From the NCBI GenBank assembly GCA_016704535.1, contig JADIZZ010000019.1:239901-303900 (forward strand): a stretch of DNA of 64,000 nt, given 5' to 3'. The DNA comes from Betaproteobacteria bacterium. GTDB taxonomy: Bacteria > Pseudomonadota > Gammaproteobacteria > Burkholderiales > Burkholderiaceae_C. The notes under the pieces were generated by a model. That model was not told the origin of the DNA, made no database searches, and worked only from the letters and a program-made list of their open reading frames with translations. Shown one piece after another: positions 27,686 through 36,059 of the stretch. Position 1 is the first letter of the stretch, and every line of letters begins with the position of its first letter. A program made the translations under genes and the position numbers.

Positions 27686-29311
27686 TCAGCGCGCCGCCGT
27701 GCGCGCCTTCCCCGGCGCCGCACCGCCCCCGGCCTGCGCGCGCTGCGCCGGCATCGGCTTGGCCGCGACGCTGGCCTTCTTGCCGACGGCCGGCTTGACG
27801 GCCAGACGCGTCGCCGGCACGTCCTGCTTTCTTGCCACGCGCGCCTGGCGTGACGGTGCGGGCTCCAGCTTCAGGACGATCTTCTGCCCGGCCTTGAAGC
27901 TGGCCTGCGGAGAGACCCCGTTCCACTCCGCCACCTGGGCGCGGGTGACGCGGTAGCGCTGCGCCACGGCCGCCACGCTGTCGCCGCGGCGGCCGGCCTT
28001 GAAACTCACGGTGCGCAGGGGTCGGGCCTCGGGCGATAGCACCAGGCGGGCATGGTCGGCGATGTGCTCGGCCACGTCGGCATCAGTCTGCGCGTCGCGC
28101 GGCACCAGCAGCGTCGAGCCGGCCTGCACCAGCATGCCCTGCGGGATTCGATTGGTTTCGCGCAGCTCACCTTCGCTCATGCCGATCAGGCGCGCCGCGT
28201 CGGCAGGCTTCAGCGTCTTCGGCGCCACCCACGCTGTCCAGCTGGCCAGCGGCCGCGTGTAGGCCGCCAGTTCACGCACGAAGCGGTTCGCGTTGTCGTA
28301 AGGCAGCAGCACCTGCGGCGTGCCGGCGGCCAGGATCACTGGCTTGTTCATCTGCGGATTGAGCTGCTGGAACTCGTCCAGGCTCATACCAGCCAGTTCG
28401 ACGGCCAGGCCAACGTCGATGTCGCGTTCGATGGGCACGCTCAGGAAGAAGGGGTGGTTCTCCAGCGGCTGCAGCGCCAGCGCGAAGGCCTCGGGTTGGC
28501 GCACGATGTTCTTCACCGCTTGCAGCTTGGGTACGTAATCGCGCGTTTCCTGGGGCATGCGCAATGCGTCGTAGTTTGTCGGCTGGCCAGCGCGCCGGTT
28601 GCGCTCGATGGCGCGCGCCACGTTGCCCTGGCCCCAGTTGTAGGCCGCCAGTGCAAGATGCCAGTCATCGAACAGCCCGTGCAGGCGCTGCAGGTAGTCG
28701 AGCGCGGCGCGCGTGCTGGCCAGCACGTCGCGGCGATCGTCGCGGAACAGGTTCTGGCGCAGCTCGAAGTCTTGTCCCGTCGCCGGCATGAATTGCCACA
28801 TGCCCGACGCAGAGGCGCGCGACATCGCCTGTGGGTTGAAGGCGCTTTCGATGAAGGGCAGCAGTGCCAGTTCGGCCGGCATGCCGCGGCGCTGCACTTC
28901 CTCGACGATGTGGAAGAGGTACCGGCCGCCACGCGCCGTCATGCGTTGCACGTAGGCAGGGTCGCGGGCGTACCACTGCTCCCACTTCCGAACGAGTTCG
29001 TTGTCGACGTCTTCCATCGCGTAACCGTCACGCACGCGCTGCCAGAGGTCTGATCGTGGGGCATCGGCATGCCGGTCGAACCGGGCGCGGGGCAGGGCCG
29101 CGGCGCCGGCATCTGCAGCGCCACGAGCGTCATCTGTTGCCGCGGGCGCCGTCGAGGCCGCGGTGCCGGGCAGCGCCACCGTCGTGCTCGGTGTGGGCAG
29201 CGCCACGTTCGGCTCAGGGGCGGGCACGGTGGCGCAGCCCGCGGCCAGCAGCAGCGCAACCGTTGCGCCGGCCAGTCGCCAGGGTCGAAGGGTCGTCGGG
29301 AACAGGATCAT
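27686..29311 (-). CDS. mltD: membrane-bound lytic murein transglycosylase D
   Basis: The 541-residue lipoprotein starts with a lipobox signal (VALLLAAGC). An SLT domain (about 150-300) carries the catalytic Glu in LLPFIESAFNPQAM, followed by SGMWQFMPATG and LALAAYNWGQGNV. A LysM module lies near the C-terminus (SVAAVAQRYRVTRAQVAEWN), and a Lys/Ala-rich tail of about 50 residues follows it. It should cleave peptidoglycan at the outer-membrane face. The ATG at 29311 gives the best signal peptide; another ATG six codons earlier is in frame. Its start overlaps the stop of gloB, suggesting co-transcription. Confidence 0.9.
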   Translation of the reverse strand: MILFPTTLRPWRLAGATVALLLAAGCATVPAPEPNVALPTPSTTVALPGTAASTAPAATDDARGAADAGAAALPRARFDRHADAPRSDLWQRVRDGYAMEDVDNELVRKWEQWYARDPAYVQRMTARGGRYLFHIVEEVQRRGMPAELALLPFIESAFNPQAMSRASASGMWQFMPATGQDFELRQNLFRDDRRDVLASTRAALDYLQRLHGLFDDWHLALAAYNWGQGNVARAIERNRRAGQPTNYDALRMPQETRDYVPKLQAVKNIVRQPEAFALALQPLENHPFFLSVPIERDIDVGLAVELAGMSLDEFQQLNPQMNKPVILAAGTPQVLLPYDNANRFVRELAAYTRPLASWTAWVAPKTLKPADAARLIGMSEGELRETNRIPQGMLVQAGSTLLVPRDAQTDADVAEHIADHARLVLSPEARPLRTVSFKAGRRGDSVAAVAQRYRVTRAQVAEWNGVSPQASFKAGQKIVLKLEPAPSRQARVARKQDVPATRLAVKPAVGKKASVAAKPMPAQRAQAGGGAAPGKARTAAR

Positions 29312-30078
29312 CGGTAACGGTTCTTCCATTCGCGCAAGGTGGTGAGAACGGACACTGCGTCTTCGCCATCGGCACCCTGCGCCCGGGCTGCGGCGATCAC
29401 GGCCGGCTCGGTGCAACGCAGGAAAGGGTTGATCTGGCGCTCCACACCGATGCTCGAGGGCAGGGTGGGCGTTCCCTCGGCACGCAAGGCCCTGCAACGC
29501 GCATCGTAAGCTGCCCGCTCGGCATTCCCCGGCTCCACCGCAGCCGCGAAGCGCAGGTTCGCCAGCGTGTACTCGTGCGTGCAGCACACTCGCGTGCCAC
29601 CCGGCAGCGCCGCCAGGCGCGAGAGTGACTCGTGCATCTGCGCCGGCGTGCCTTCGAACAGGCGGCCGCAGCCGGCCGAGAAGAGCGTGTCGCCGCAGAA
29701 CAGCAGCGGATCCTCGGCCACGCCTTGCTGGAAGTACGCGATATGTCCGGCCGTGTGGCCGGGCACGTCGATGACGCGGAAGTGCATGCCCAGCACGTCG
29801 ACCGTATCGCCGTCGTGCAGCGGCACGAAGGGCGCGGGTATGCGCTCGCGCGCCGGGCCCCACACCGGCCCGTGCAGCCGCGGCCGCAACGCGTCGACGC
29901 CGCCGACGTGATCGGCATGGTGGTGCGTCACTAGAATGCCGGCGAGTTCCAGGCCCTGGGCTTCCAGCGCCTGCATCACGGGTGCCGCATCACCCGGATC
30001 CACCACCACGGCCTGCGTGCCGTCGTGAAGCATCCAGATGTAGTTGTCTGCGAAGGCGGGCAGCGCTGAAAGATTCAT
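29308..30078 (-). CDS. gloB: hydroxyacylglutathione hydrolase (glyoxalase II)
   Basis: The 256-residue metallo-beta-lactamase-fold enzyme has the metal motif THHHADHVGG, the second metal ligands in DVPGHTAGHIAYF and FCGDTLFSAGCGRLFEGTPA, and CCTHEYTLANLRFA. All expected residues of glyoxalase II are present, so it should hydrolyse S-lactoylglutathione in methylglyoxal detoxification. The start MNLSALPAFADNYIWML is typical. Its start codon (30078-30076) overlaps that of the divergent methyltransferase gene. Confidence 0.93.
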   Translation of the reverse strand: MNLSALPAFADNYIWMLHDGTQAVVVDPGDAAPVMQALEAQGLELAGILVTHHHADHVGGVDALRPRLHGPVWGPARERIPAPFVPLHDGDTVDVLGMHFRVIDVPGHTAGHIAYFQQGVAEDPLLFCGDTLFSAGCGRLFEGTPAQMHESLSRLAALPGGTRVCCTHEYTLANLRFAAAVEPGNAERAAYDARCRALRAEGTPTLPSSIGVERQINPFLRCTEPAVIAAARAQGADGEDAVSVLTTLREWKNRYR

Positions 30079-30949
30079 GACGCGAGACGAGTCGATCGAG
30101 GAATTGGGGGCCTGGCTGCACACCGCGCCCGGCCGCTACATGCTGGCTTGGGAACAGGCTCGATTGGACCACGCCGTGGCCGACGCCTTCGGCTTTCACG
30201 CGCTGCAGCTGGGGCTGCCCGAACTCGACGGTCTGCGCGCCAACCGCATGCCGCACCGCTGGGTGGCGAGCGACTCGCTGATCGTGCCTGAAGCCCTGGC
30301 GCTGCCGCCGGTGGATGCCGAACTGCTGACGACCCAGGTGGCACACCAGCCTATCGCACTGCACTGCGAGTTCGATGCGCTGCCCTTCCCAGACGCCAGC
30401 ATCGACCTCGTCGTGCTGCCGCACGCGCTGGAACTGGCGCGAGACCCGCACCACACCCTGCGTGAGGTGGAGCGCGTGCTGGTGCCCGAGGGGCGCGTCG
30501 TCATCGCCGGCTTCAATCCGGCCAGCCTGTGGGGCCTTCGCCAGCGCGCCGGACGCGTCAAGCAGGGCCTGGGCATCCACCGCGACGGGCCGCTTTACCT
30601 GCCGCGCGCCGGCGACTTCCTGGGCTACTGGCGGCTGCGCGACTGGCTGCGCCTGCTGGGCTTCGAGGTCGAGGCCGGCCGCTTCGGCTGTTGGCGCCCG
30701 CCGCTGCGCAGCGAGCACTGGCTGGAGCGCTTTGCCTGGATGGACCGTCTGGGCAACAACTGGTGGCCGGTGCTGGGCAGCGTCTACTTCCTGCAGGCCG
30801 TCAAGCGCGTGCGTGGCATGCGGCTGGTGGGCATGGCGCGCAACGAGAGGCGCAAGTCTGCCGCTGCACCCGCGGTGGTGGCCAACCGGCAGCCCGCAGC
30901 GGCACGGTCGCAGCCCCGGGTCGAAAGTCAAGTGGAGCTGGAAAGCTGA
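30077..30949 (+). CDS. class I SAM-dependent methyltransferase
   Basis: The 290-residue protein belongs to the methyltransferase group usually encoded between gloB and rnhA in beta- and gammaproteobacteria. HTAPGRYMLAWEQARLDHAV and FGFHALQLGLP are typical of the group. FDALPFPDASIDLVVLPHAL and VERVLVPEGRVVIAGFNPAS are the methyltransferase fold motifs. The usual Gly-rich SAM loop is not evident. The tail is Ala/Gln-rich. The ATG at 30077 overlaps the gloB start codon on the other strand; a TTG at 30103 is an alternative. Its stop shares a base with the rnhA start. Confidence 0.8.
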   Translation: MTRDESIEELGAWLHTAPGRYMLAWEQARLDHAVADAFGFHALQLGLPELDGLRANRMPHRWVASDSLIVPEALALPPVDAELLTTQVAHQPIALHCEFDALPFPDASIDLVVLPHALELARDPHHTLREVERVLVPEGRVVIAGFNPASLWGLRQRAGRVKQGLGIHRDGPLYLPRAGDFLGYWRLRDWLRLLGFEVEAGRFGCWRPPLRSEHWLERFAWMDRLGNNWWPVLGSVYFLQAVKRVRGMRLVGMARNERRKSAAAPAVVANRQPAAARSQPRVESQVELES

Positions 30950-31386
30950 TGTCCGAAGTGGTGATCTACGCCGACGGCGCCTGCCGCGGCAACCCCGGCC
31001 CCGGTGGCTGGGGCGCGTGGCTCCAGAGCGGCGCGCACGAGAAGGAAATCTTCGGTGGCGAGAAGCTCACCACCAACAACCGCATGGAGCTCACCGCGGT
31101 GATCCAGGCGCTGGCCACGCTGCAGAAACGCTGCACGGTCACCGTCTACACCGACAGCGAGTACGTGAAGAACGGCATCACGACGTGGATCCATGGCTGG
31201 AAGGCGCGTGGCTGGAAGACGGCTGACAAGAAGCCGGTGAAGAACATCGAACTCTGGCAGCGCCTGGACGAACTCAACGCCGCACACGCCGTGCAATGGC
31301 GATGGGTGAAGGGCCACGCCGGCGACCCCGGCAACGAACGTGCCGACCGGCTGGCCAACCTGGGCGTCGACAGCGTCCTGGCCTGA
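30949..31386 (+). CDS. rnhA: ribonuclease HI
   Basis: The 145-residue protein has all RNase HI catalytic carboxylates: YADGACRGNPGPGGWG (Asp), NNRMELTAVI (Glu), YTDSEYVKNGI (Asp) and GNERADRLAN (Asp), with the flexible His in VKGHAGDPG. The basic handle region around WIHGWKARGWKTADKKPVKN is intact. It cuts RNA in RNA-DNA hybrids, removing primers and R-loops. It is translationally coupled to the upstream methyltransferase gene. Confidence 0.96.
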   Translation: MSEVVIYADGACRGNPGPGGWGAWLQSGAHEKEIFGGEKLTTNNRMELTAVIQALATLQKRCTVTVYTDSEYVKNGITTWIHGWKARGWKTADKKPVKNIELWQRLDELNAAHAVQWRWVKGHAGDPGNERADRLANLGVDSVLA

Positions 31387-31486
31387 GCCGCACGCCAGGC
31401 CCCCGCCCGGCCGCGCGGCAAGGAACGCAACGCAAAGTTAAAGTCCAAGGTTGCGCACCGCCCGTCGAACAGCCAGAAAGCAGCCT

Positions 31487-32758
31487 TTGAAGAAATTGCA
31501 CACCGCCGTGGCCGTGATCGGCCTTGCGGCCGCCGGCGTCCTCGCCTGGTGGTGGCAGAACACGCCGAAGCCGGCTCCCATGGCGGCCGCAGGCGCGGCG
31601 GCCCCTGGCGCGCCCGGCCCCGCGCGCGGGCCGGGCGGGCCAGGCGGTGCCGGTGGCCCGGCGCCGGTGGAAGTGGCCCAGGCGCAGACCGCCACGCTCA
31701 CCGACGACGTGCAGGCCGTCGGTTCGCTGAAGTCCAACCAGGGCGTGATGCTGCGCCCCGAAGTGAGTGGCAGGGTCGCGAAGCTGGGCTTCGCCGACGG
31801 GCAGCGCGTGCGGCGTGGCCAGTTGCTGGTGCAACTGGACGACACCCTGCAGCAGGCCCAACTCAAGCAGTCCGAGGCGCAGGCGAGCATCGCGCGCACC
31901 AACTTGCAGCGCAGCCGTGAACTGCTGGGGCAGGGTTTCATCAGCCAGAGCGCCGTCGATCAGAACGCGGCCAGCCTGGAGGTTGCCGAAGCCCAGGTGG
32001 CGCTGGCGCGCGCGCAGTTGGCGCGGCTGAAGGTGCTTGCGCCTTTCGACGGCACGGCTGGCATCCGCCTTGTCGACGTGGGCGACTACGTGAAGGATGG
32101 TGCCGACATCGTCAATATCGAGGACCTGTCGTCACTGAAGGTGCAGTTCACGGTGCCTGAGCGCACCATCGACCGCCTGCGCCCTGGCCAGGCCGTCGAC
32201 GTGGCCGTCGATGCCTTGCCCGGCCGCAATTTCAAGGGTCGCGTGCAGGCCATCGACTCGCAGGTCGACGCCAACGGCCGCGCATTGCAGGTGGTGGCGC
32301 AGGTCGAGAACCCGGGGGCGCTGCTCAAGCCCGGCATGTTCGCGCGGCCGCGCGTGGTCTTCGCGGTGCGTGAAGGCGCCATCGTCGTGCCCGAAGAGGC
32401 GCTGGTGCCGCTGGGCGGCAAGCAGGTCGTGTTCAAGCTGGTCGAGGGTGCCGACGGCAAGAAGGTGGCGCAGCGTGTCGATGCGCGCATCGGCCTGCGC
32501 CTGCCGGGCAAGGTCGAGATCCTGGACGGGCTGAAGGCGGGCGACAGTGTCATCACGGCCGGCCACGAACGCCTGCTGCGTGGCAACAACCTGGCGGTGC
32601 GCGTGATCGACCTGGCGAAGGCCGGCGGCGCGGGGGGCGGCGGAAAGCCCGTGGGCGGGCCGGCCTCCGGTCCGGCTGCGGGCGGGCCGTCGGGTGTTCC
32701 TGCCGGCGCTGTCCAGGTGATGCCGGCGGCCAGCGCCGCACGCGCGACGCCGGTCTGA
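31487..32758 (+). CDS. RND efflux periplasmic adaptor (membrane fusion protein)
   Basis: The 423-residue protein has an N-terminal membrane anchor (TAVAVIGLAAAGVLAWWW), a Gly/Pro/Ala-rich linker and the adaptor core. The lipoyl-like halves are visible in LRPEVSGRVAKLGFADGQRV and LKVLAPFDGTAGIRLVDVGD, with a short coiled-coil hairpin between them (QAQLKQSEAQASIARTNLQR). The C-terminus is another low-complexity Gly/Pro tail. It links the inner-membrane permease encoded next to an outer-membrane channel that is not encoded here. The start TTG at 31487 fits the anchor best. Confidence 0.88.
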   Translation: MKKLHTAVAVIGLAAAGVLAWWWQNTPKPAPMAAAGAAAPGAPGPARGPGGPGGAGGPAPVEVAQAQTATLTDDVQAVGSLKSNQGVMLRPEVSGRVAKLGFADGQRVRRGQLLVQLDDTLQQAQLKQSEAQASIARTNLQRSRELLGQGFISQSAVDQNAASLEVAEAQVALARAQLARLKVLAPFDGTAGIRLVDVGDYVKDGADIVNIEDLSSLKVQFTVPERTIDRLRPGQAVDVAVDALPGRNFKGRVQAIDSQVDANGRALQVVAQVENPGALLKPGMFARPRVVFAVREGAIVVPEEALVPLGGKQVVFKLVEGADGKKVAQRVDARIGLRLPGKVEILDGLKAGDSVITAGHERLLRGNNLAVRVIDLAKAGGAGGGGKPVGGPASGPAAGGPSGVPAGAVQVMPAASAARATPV

Positions 32759-32787
32759 CGGCTGCGCCCAGTCCCAGAGGAAACCCC

Positions 32788-35700
32788 ATGCGCCTGTCCG
32801 AAACCTCCATTCGCCGCCCGGTGCTGGCCTGCGTGATGTCGCTGTTGCTGGTGCTGGTCGGCCTGGTGTCCTTCAAGGAACTCAGCCTGCGCGAGTATCC
32901 GCGCATCGACGAGCCGCTGGTCAACGTCAGCACGCGGCTGCTGGGCGCTTCCTCCGAGGTCATCGAGTCGCAGGTGACCAAGCCGCTGGAAGACAGCATC
33001 GCGGGCATCGACGGTGTCGACATCATGACCTCGGTGTCGCGCACCGAGAGCAGCCAGATCACGGTGCGATTCAAGCTCAGCAAGGACCCCGACACCGCGG
33101 CGGCCGAGGTGCGCGACCGTGTGGCCCGGGTGCGCGGCCGCCTGCCCGAGGCCGCCGACGAATCGATCATCAGCAAGGTCGAGGCCGATGCCACGCCCAC
33201 CATCTGGCTGGCCTACACCAGCGAGACGATGGGCCCGCTGGAACTCACCGACCTCGTCAACCGCGTCGTCAAGCCTCGACTGCAGACGATCACGGGCGTG
33301 GCCGACGTGCAGATCGGCGGTGACCGCCGCTTCGCGATGCGCATCTGGGTCGACCCCGACCGCCTGGCGGCCTACCGCCTGACGGTGCAGGACGTGGAAG
33401 ACGCGCTGCGGCGGCAGAACCTCGAAGTGCCGGCCGGGCGCATCGAGAGCCAGCAGCGCGAGTTCAGCGTCACCGCGCGCACCGACCTGAACACGGTGGC
33501 GCAATTCAACGAAGTGGTGCTGAAGAACGTCGGCGGCAGCATCGTGCGGCTGCGCGACGTGGCGCGCGTGGAAGAGGCGGCGGCCAGCGAACGTTCGCGC
33601 GTGCGCCTGAACGGCGTGCCCAGCGTCAGCACCGGCATCATCCGCAACGCCACCGCCAACCCGCTGGAAGTGGCCGATGGCGTGCGCGCGCTGATGCCGC
33701 AGATCCAGCGTGACCTGCCGCCTTCGGTGACGGTGCTGCAGGCCAACGACAACTCGGTCTTCATCGACCGCTCGATCAAGGCCGTCTACACCACGGTGGC
33801 CGAGGCCGTGGTGCTGGTGGCACTGGTGGTCTTCATCTTCCTGCGCACGCTGCGTGCATCGTTCATCCCGCTGGTGACCATCCCGGTCAGCCTGATCGGC
33901 AGCTTCGCGCTCATCGCGCTGGCCGGCTTCACGATCAATACGCTGACGCTGCTGGCACTGGTGCTGGCCATCGGCCTGGTGGTCGACGACGCCATCGTCG
34001 TGCTCGAGAACATCTATCGCCACATCGAGGAGGGGCTGGAGCCCTTCCAGGCCGCGATCAAGGGCGTGCACGAGATCAGCTTCGCCGTGGTGGCGATGAC
34101 GCTGACACTGGCCGCGGTGTTCGCGCCGCTGGCCTTCACGCCTGGCCGCACCGGGCGGTTGTTCGGCGAATTTGCGCTGACGCTGGCCGGCGCGGTGCTG
34201 GTGTCGGGCTTCGTGGCGCTGACGCTGACGCCGATGCTCTGCAGCAAGCTGCTGCGCCACGCCGAGCATCCCACGCGCTTCGACCGCGGCATGGAGCGGC
34301 TGCTCGTCAAGCTGGCCAACGGCTACGCCGTGGCGCTGCGCTGGTCGCTGGGCCGGCGCTGGCTGGTGGTGCTGGTGATGCTGGCCTCGGCCGGCGGCAG
34401 CTACGCGCTGTTCACCAACGCCAAGAGCGAGCTTTCGCCGATGGAAGACCGCGGCGTGATCGCGATGCCGATCCGTGCCCCCGACGGTGCGACGCTGGAC
34501 TACACCGCGCGCTATCTCGACGCCATCGACCGCATCACCGAGCAGTACCCCGAGTTCGACCGCCGCTTCACCTTCATCGGAGGTGGCCAGGTGTCCAGCG
34601 CCTTCGGCGTGCTGCGCACGGTGGACTGGGCCGATCGCACGCTCACTACGCAACAGTTGCAGCAGAAGCTGTTGCCACAGCTGATGGCGCTGCCGGGCAT
34701 CAGCGTGTTCCCGGTGACGCCGCCCAGCCTGGGGCAGGGATTCCGGGCGCGCGCCGTCAATTTCGTCATCGTCAGCGGCGACAGCTACCCGAACATGGCG
34801 CGCGCCGCCCAGACCATCATCGCCGAGATGCAGAAGAACCCGGGCATCGTGCAGCCCGACAGCGACCTGCAACTGAACAAGCCCGAGATCTTCATCGACG
34901 TCGACCGGGCGCGTGCCGCCGACATCGGCGTCTCTGTCGACACCGTGGCGCGCACGGTCGAGAGCATGCTCGGCGGCCGTGTCGTCACGCGCTACAAGCG
35001 CGACGCCGAGCAGTACGACGTGCTGGTGCAGACCGAAAGCCGCGGCCGCAGCACGCCCGAGGACATCGACCGCATCTTCGTGCGCGGCCGCAACGACACC
35101 ATGGTGCCGCTGTCGTCGCTGGTGAAGGTGCGCGAATCGGTGAGCCCGCGCGAGCTGAACCACTTCAACCAGCGCCGCTCGGTCAGCATCACGGCCAACC
35201 TGGCGCCGGGCTATTCGCTGGGCGAGGCGCTGGCCTTCATGGACGAGACCGCTGCGCGCGTGCTGCCCGAGGGTTACGCCACCGAACTGAACGGCGTCAG
35301 CCGCGAGTTCAAGGCCTCGTCGGGCGCCTTAGGCGTGGTCTTCGTGCTGGCGCTGCTGTTCATCTTCCTGGTGCTCGCGGCGCAGTTCGAGAGCTTCGTC
35401 GACCCCTTCGTCATCCTGCTGGCGGTGCCGTTGAGCATGGTGGGAGCGCTGGCAGCGCTGCAGATTTCCGGCGGCACGCTCAACGTGTTCTCGCAGATCG
35501 GCCTCATCACGCTGGTGGGCCTGATCACCAAGCACGGCATCCTGATCGTCGAGTTCAGCAACCAGCTGCGCAAGCAGGGCCGCGATGTCATGGATGCGGT
35601 GACCGAGGCCGCCGCTCTGCGCCTGCGCCCCATACTGATGACCACCGGCGCGATGGTGCTGGGCGCGCTGCCGCTGGCGTTGGCCACGGGCGCCGGCGCC

Positions 35701-35865
35701 GAGAGCCGGCAGCAGATCGGCTGGGTGATCGTCGGTGGCATGAGCGTGGGCACGCTGCTGACCATCTTCGTCGTACCGACGATCTACACGCTGTTCGCGC
35801 GCAAGGGCATTCCGGGCGAGATCACCACGCCGTCGCTGGAAGAGGCCGCTGCCGGCGCCGACTGA
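32788..35865 (+). CDS. RND efflux pump permease (HAE1/AcrB-like)
   Basis: The 1025-residue protein has the RND layout of 12 transmembrane segments with two large periplasmic loops. TM4 carries the proton-relay aspartates in LAIGLVVDDAIVVLENIYRH, and TM10 has the matching GLITLVGLITKHGILIVEFS with Lys. It begins MRLSETSIRRPVLACVMSLL, typical of the MdtB/MexF-like group. It should export drugs or other amphiphiles by proton antiport together with the adaptor encoded 29 bp upstream. No regulator or outer-membrane factor gene is adjacent. Confidence 0.93.
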   Translation: MRLSETSIRRPVLACVMSLLLVLVGLVSFKELSLREYPRIDEPLVNVSTRLLGASSEVIESQVTKPLEDSIAGIDGVDIMTSVSRTESSQITVRFKLSKDPDTAAAEVRDRVARVRGRLPEAADESIISKVEADATPTIWLAYTSETMGPLELTDLVNRVVKPRLQTITGVADVQIGGDRRFAMRIWVDPDRLAAYRLTVQDVEDALRRQNLEVPAGRIESQQREFSVTARTDLNTVAQFNEVVLKNVGGSIVRLRDVARVEEAAASERSRVRLNGVPSVSTGIIRNATANPLEVADGVRALMPQIQRDLPPSVTVLQANDNSVFIDRSIKAVYTTVAEAVVLVALVVFIFLRTLRASFIPLVTIPVSLIGSFALIALAGFTINTLTLLALVLAIGLVVDDAIVVLENIYRHIEEGLEPFQAAIKGVHEISFAVVAMTLTLAAVFAPLAFTPGRTGRLFGEFALTLAGAVLVSGFVALTLTPMLCSKLLRHAEHPTRFDRGMERLLVKLANGYAVALRWSLGRRWLVVLVMLASAGGSYALFTNAKSELSPMEDRGVIAMPIRAPDGATLDYTARYLDAIDRITEQYPEFDRRFTFIGGGQVSSAFGVLRTVDWADRTLTTQQLQQKLLPQLMALPGISVFPVTPPSLGQGFRARAVNFVIVSGDSYPNMARAAQTIIAEMQKNPGIVQPDSDLQLNKPEIFIDVDRARAADIGVSVDTVARTVESMLGGRVVTRYKRDAEQYDVLVQTESRGRSTPEDIDRIFVRGRNDTMVPLSSLVKVRESVSPRELNHFNQRRSVSITANLAPGYSLGEALAFMDETAARVLPEGYATELNGVSREFKASSGALGVVFVLALLFIFLVLAAQFESFVDPFVILLAVPLSMVGALAALQISGGTLNVFSQIGLITLVGLITKHGILIVEFSNQLRKQGRDVMDAVTEAAALRLRPILMTTGAMVLGALPLALATGAGAESRQQIGWVIVGGMSVGTLLTIFVVPTIYTLFARKGIPGEITTPSLEEAAAGAD

Positions 35866-36059
35866 AGGCGTCCTGCCGATCCCCGGGCTGGGATCGACCG
35901 GTACAAGTTCACGGAAAGTAGACAGCGGGCGCGGGCGCCTCATGCCCGTTCACGCCCTTCACGCTTGCTTGCACCTGGCGGGCGGCGCGCCGTCTATGGT
36001 CGACGCCTGCCTGTGCGGCTCGATCGCGCGGGCTCACTCTGAGCAAGACGCGACACACC

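Noticed and set aside
32086..35163. A 1025-codon open frame on the minus strand opposite the RND permease gene
   Set aside because: Its protein is His/Arg/Gln-rich without hydrophobic segments or known motifs, typical of the antisense frame of a high-GC gene. The plus-strand frame has full RND motifs.
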